A stretch of 64,000 nucleotides of DNA from NCBI GenBank assembly GCA_028287745.1, contig JAQBPB010000032.1, positions 1 through 64,000 of the forward strand, in the 5' to 3' direction. The stretch comes from Chloroflexota bacterium. Its GTDB lineage: Bacteria; Chloroflexota; Chloroflexia; Chloroheliales; Chloroheliaceae. The notes beneath the pieces are model-generated. The model did no database searches and had not been told where the DNA came from. It saw nothing but the letters and a program-made list of their open reading frames with translations. Position numbers and translations under genes: made by a program. This document shows positions 63,006-64,000 of the stretch, piece by piece; the first letter of the stretch is position 1, and each line of letters opens with the position of its first letter.

Positions 63006-64000
63006 TTAATACCGTAAGGGTAGTTTACCAGCGTAAAAGGCCAGCCCAAACCAGGTCCAGTTTTGGCCGTAATAGGTCCTTCCCCGGCTGGGGTCGCTGT
63101 GGGCCGGGTCAGGGTCGTCTCCCTGGCCGGTTACAAGCAAGGTCGGGAGTAATTTATCGGTTACGAGCTTATCGGCCTGTTTGGAGTCCAACACTGTTAA
63201 AAGGGCCAGCCCTCCACCCGCGTAGATGCTTAGTTCTTCCTGGTTATCTTTCGGCACTCCAAAGTGGTCATAAACTGCGGCCAGTTTCTGGTCCTTAACC
63301 CAATCTTCGTGCAGTACCGCCAGCGACTGGAGATAACTTAAAGCCCGCTTTTCGCCGCTGAAGCGGTAATCCATCGCAACCCGCCAGATTGTTCGAAAAG
63401 CGTCATAGCCGAAGTTAGTATCAAAATCTTTACTTTGCTCAATTGCTGAAACAAATTGGCCGCTGGCCTTATCAATGGCGCACCAGTTGGGAGGGAGTTT
63501 CCCGGGTTTACTTTCCCCAAATGAATTAACCGTACAGCCTGTGATTACCGCGTATGCCGAGTCTATTAAACCGTTCCATTCGTGGCTCTTGTTTGGGTCT
63601 ATATTGGCAAACAACCGGTAGGTATAGGGTGAAAAGTAGGACGGATTTAAGACAGGGCGCGGTGTCGAAACGGCCCAATCACCCGCTACCAGGTACGGAC
63701 GCCCTTTCACTGTTATCACCGCTTTGTCCCACAGGTCATTCACAATTTCAAGGGCCTGGTTCAAATAAGCCGGTTCATTCCAGCGCTGGGAGGCCAGGAG
63801 CAGGGCTAAAGCTATATCCTGGTCGGCATCGGTGGCAACATGGGAGTCCAGCACTTTCCAGCTATTGTCAGGAGCTTTACCCCACAGGTAGGCAAAGAGT
63901 TTGTCACCCCGGGGCTTTTGTAAATTGTTAACGGTCCAGGTCAGGACCGGGTCGAAGGTTGGCCGGTCGTCCTGCCAGACCGCCCGCAGCAAGGCGTAGG
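63006..64000 (-). CDS. GH8 family glycanase (BcsZ-like), 5' end outside window
   Basis: At least 331 residues; the frame continues past 64000 with YALLRAVWQDD, the usual start region of the GH8 catalytic domain. Conserved GH8 features are ATDADQDIALALLLASQRW (the acidic helix), AGDWAVSTPR-like strands, and the active-site FGYDAFRTIWRVAMDYRF. GH8 enzymes cut beta-1,4-glucan, xylan or chitosan, and BcsZ acts in cellulose export. The missing upstream part may contain the signal peptide. Confidence 0.85.
   Translation of the reverse strand, partial: YALLRAVWQDDRPTFDPVLTWTVNNLQKPRGDKLFAYLWGKAPDNSWKVLDSHVATDADQDIALALLLASQRWNEPAYLNQALEIVNDLWDKAVITVKGRPYLVAGDWAVSTPRPVLNPSYFSPYTYRLFANIDPNKSHEWNGLIDSAYAVITGCTVNSFGESKPGKLPPNWCAIDKASGQFVSAIEQSKDFDTNFGYDAFRTIWRVAMDYRFSGEKRALSYLQSLAVLHEDWVKDQKLAAVYDHFGVPKDNQEELSIYAGGGLALLTVLDSKQADKLVTDKLLPTLLVTGQGDDPDPAHSDPSRGRTYYGQNWTWFGLAFYAGKLPLRY

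Overview
The window is a 64 kb piece of a bacterial chromosome with moderate GC. It is mostly housekeeping genes, with short operons on both strands and several accessory islands. I see no rRNA, tRNA, CRISPR array, transposase or phage structural gene. The gene set suggests a Chloroflexota-like soil or sediment bacterium. The pointers are a long IleS2-type isoleucyl-tRNA synthetase behind a T-box leader, a TIGR02094-type glucan phosphorylase, a secreted protein with a GNKAVQ-type motif as found in DUF4157/eCIS-associated proteins, a mersacidin-type RiPP leader, and eukaryote-like Ser/Thr kinases with Thr/Pro-rich extracytoplasmic regions. The phylum is an inference from gene content, not from a marker gene.

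1-13 kb: the tail of a coiled-coil protein, a DUF47/PiT phosphate transport pair, a YmdB-like phosphodiesterase, a LysR regulator, an isocitrate dehydrogenase-type enzyme, a PD-(D/E)XK-like protein coupled to hpt, a Cof-type phosphatase, a lipoprotein, and ileS under an ATC-specifier T-box. 13-32.6 kb: an eCIS-effector-like protein with a YbjN-like partner, accD-accA, glgP, a peptide-binding lipoprotein with a GNAT, a GT4 glycosyltransferase, aroC with a zinc-finger protein, a methyltransferase, tgt, and a cbs/cystathionine gamma-lyase pair (reverse transsulfuration).

32.7-49 kb: a small unknown protein; cysS fused in frame to a GT2 glycosyltransferase and a His-rich tail; a RiPP precursor with a mersacidin-type leader and a Cys-free Tyr/Asn/polyproline core behind its own strong promoter; a barstar homologue; a membrane glycosyltransferase with a secreted glycoside hydrolase; ACT-domain malic enzyme; an Eis-like acetyltransferase; a quinone oxidoreductase; a GT2; YceI with a tandem operator; a FrnE-like DsbA protein; and a siderophore-interacting protein.

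49-64 kb: two S24 autoprotease genes side by side (LexA and a relative with no DNA-binding domain), an orphan promoter/terminator unit, a GH26-like secreted enzyme, a DUF2382 stress protein, and a signalling block (NarL-type histidine kinase, response regulator, two Ser/Thr kinases, and a divergent kinase lacking catalytic residues). The window ends inside a GH8 glycanase. Many promoters are of the extended -10 type (TGN-TATAAT or TGN-TACAAT), and rho-independent terminators are frequent. The most unusual parts are the cysS-GT2 fusion beside the RiPP gene, the GXHH signature in IleS, the HTH-less LexA relative and the pseudokinase.
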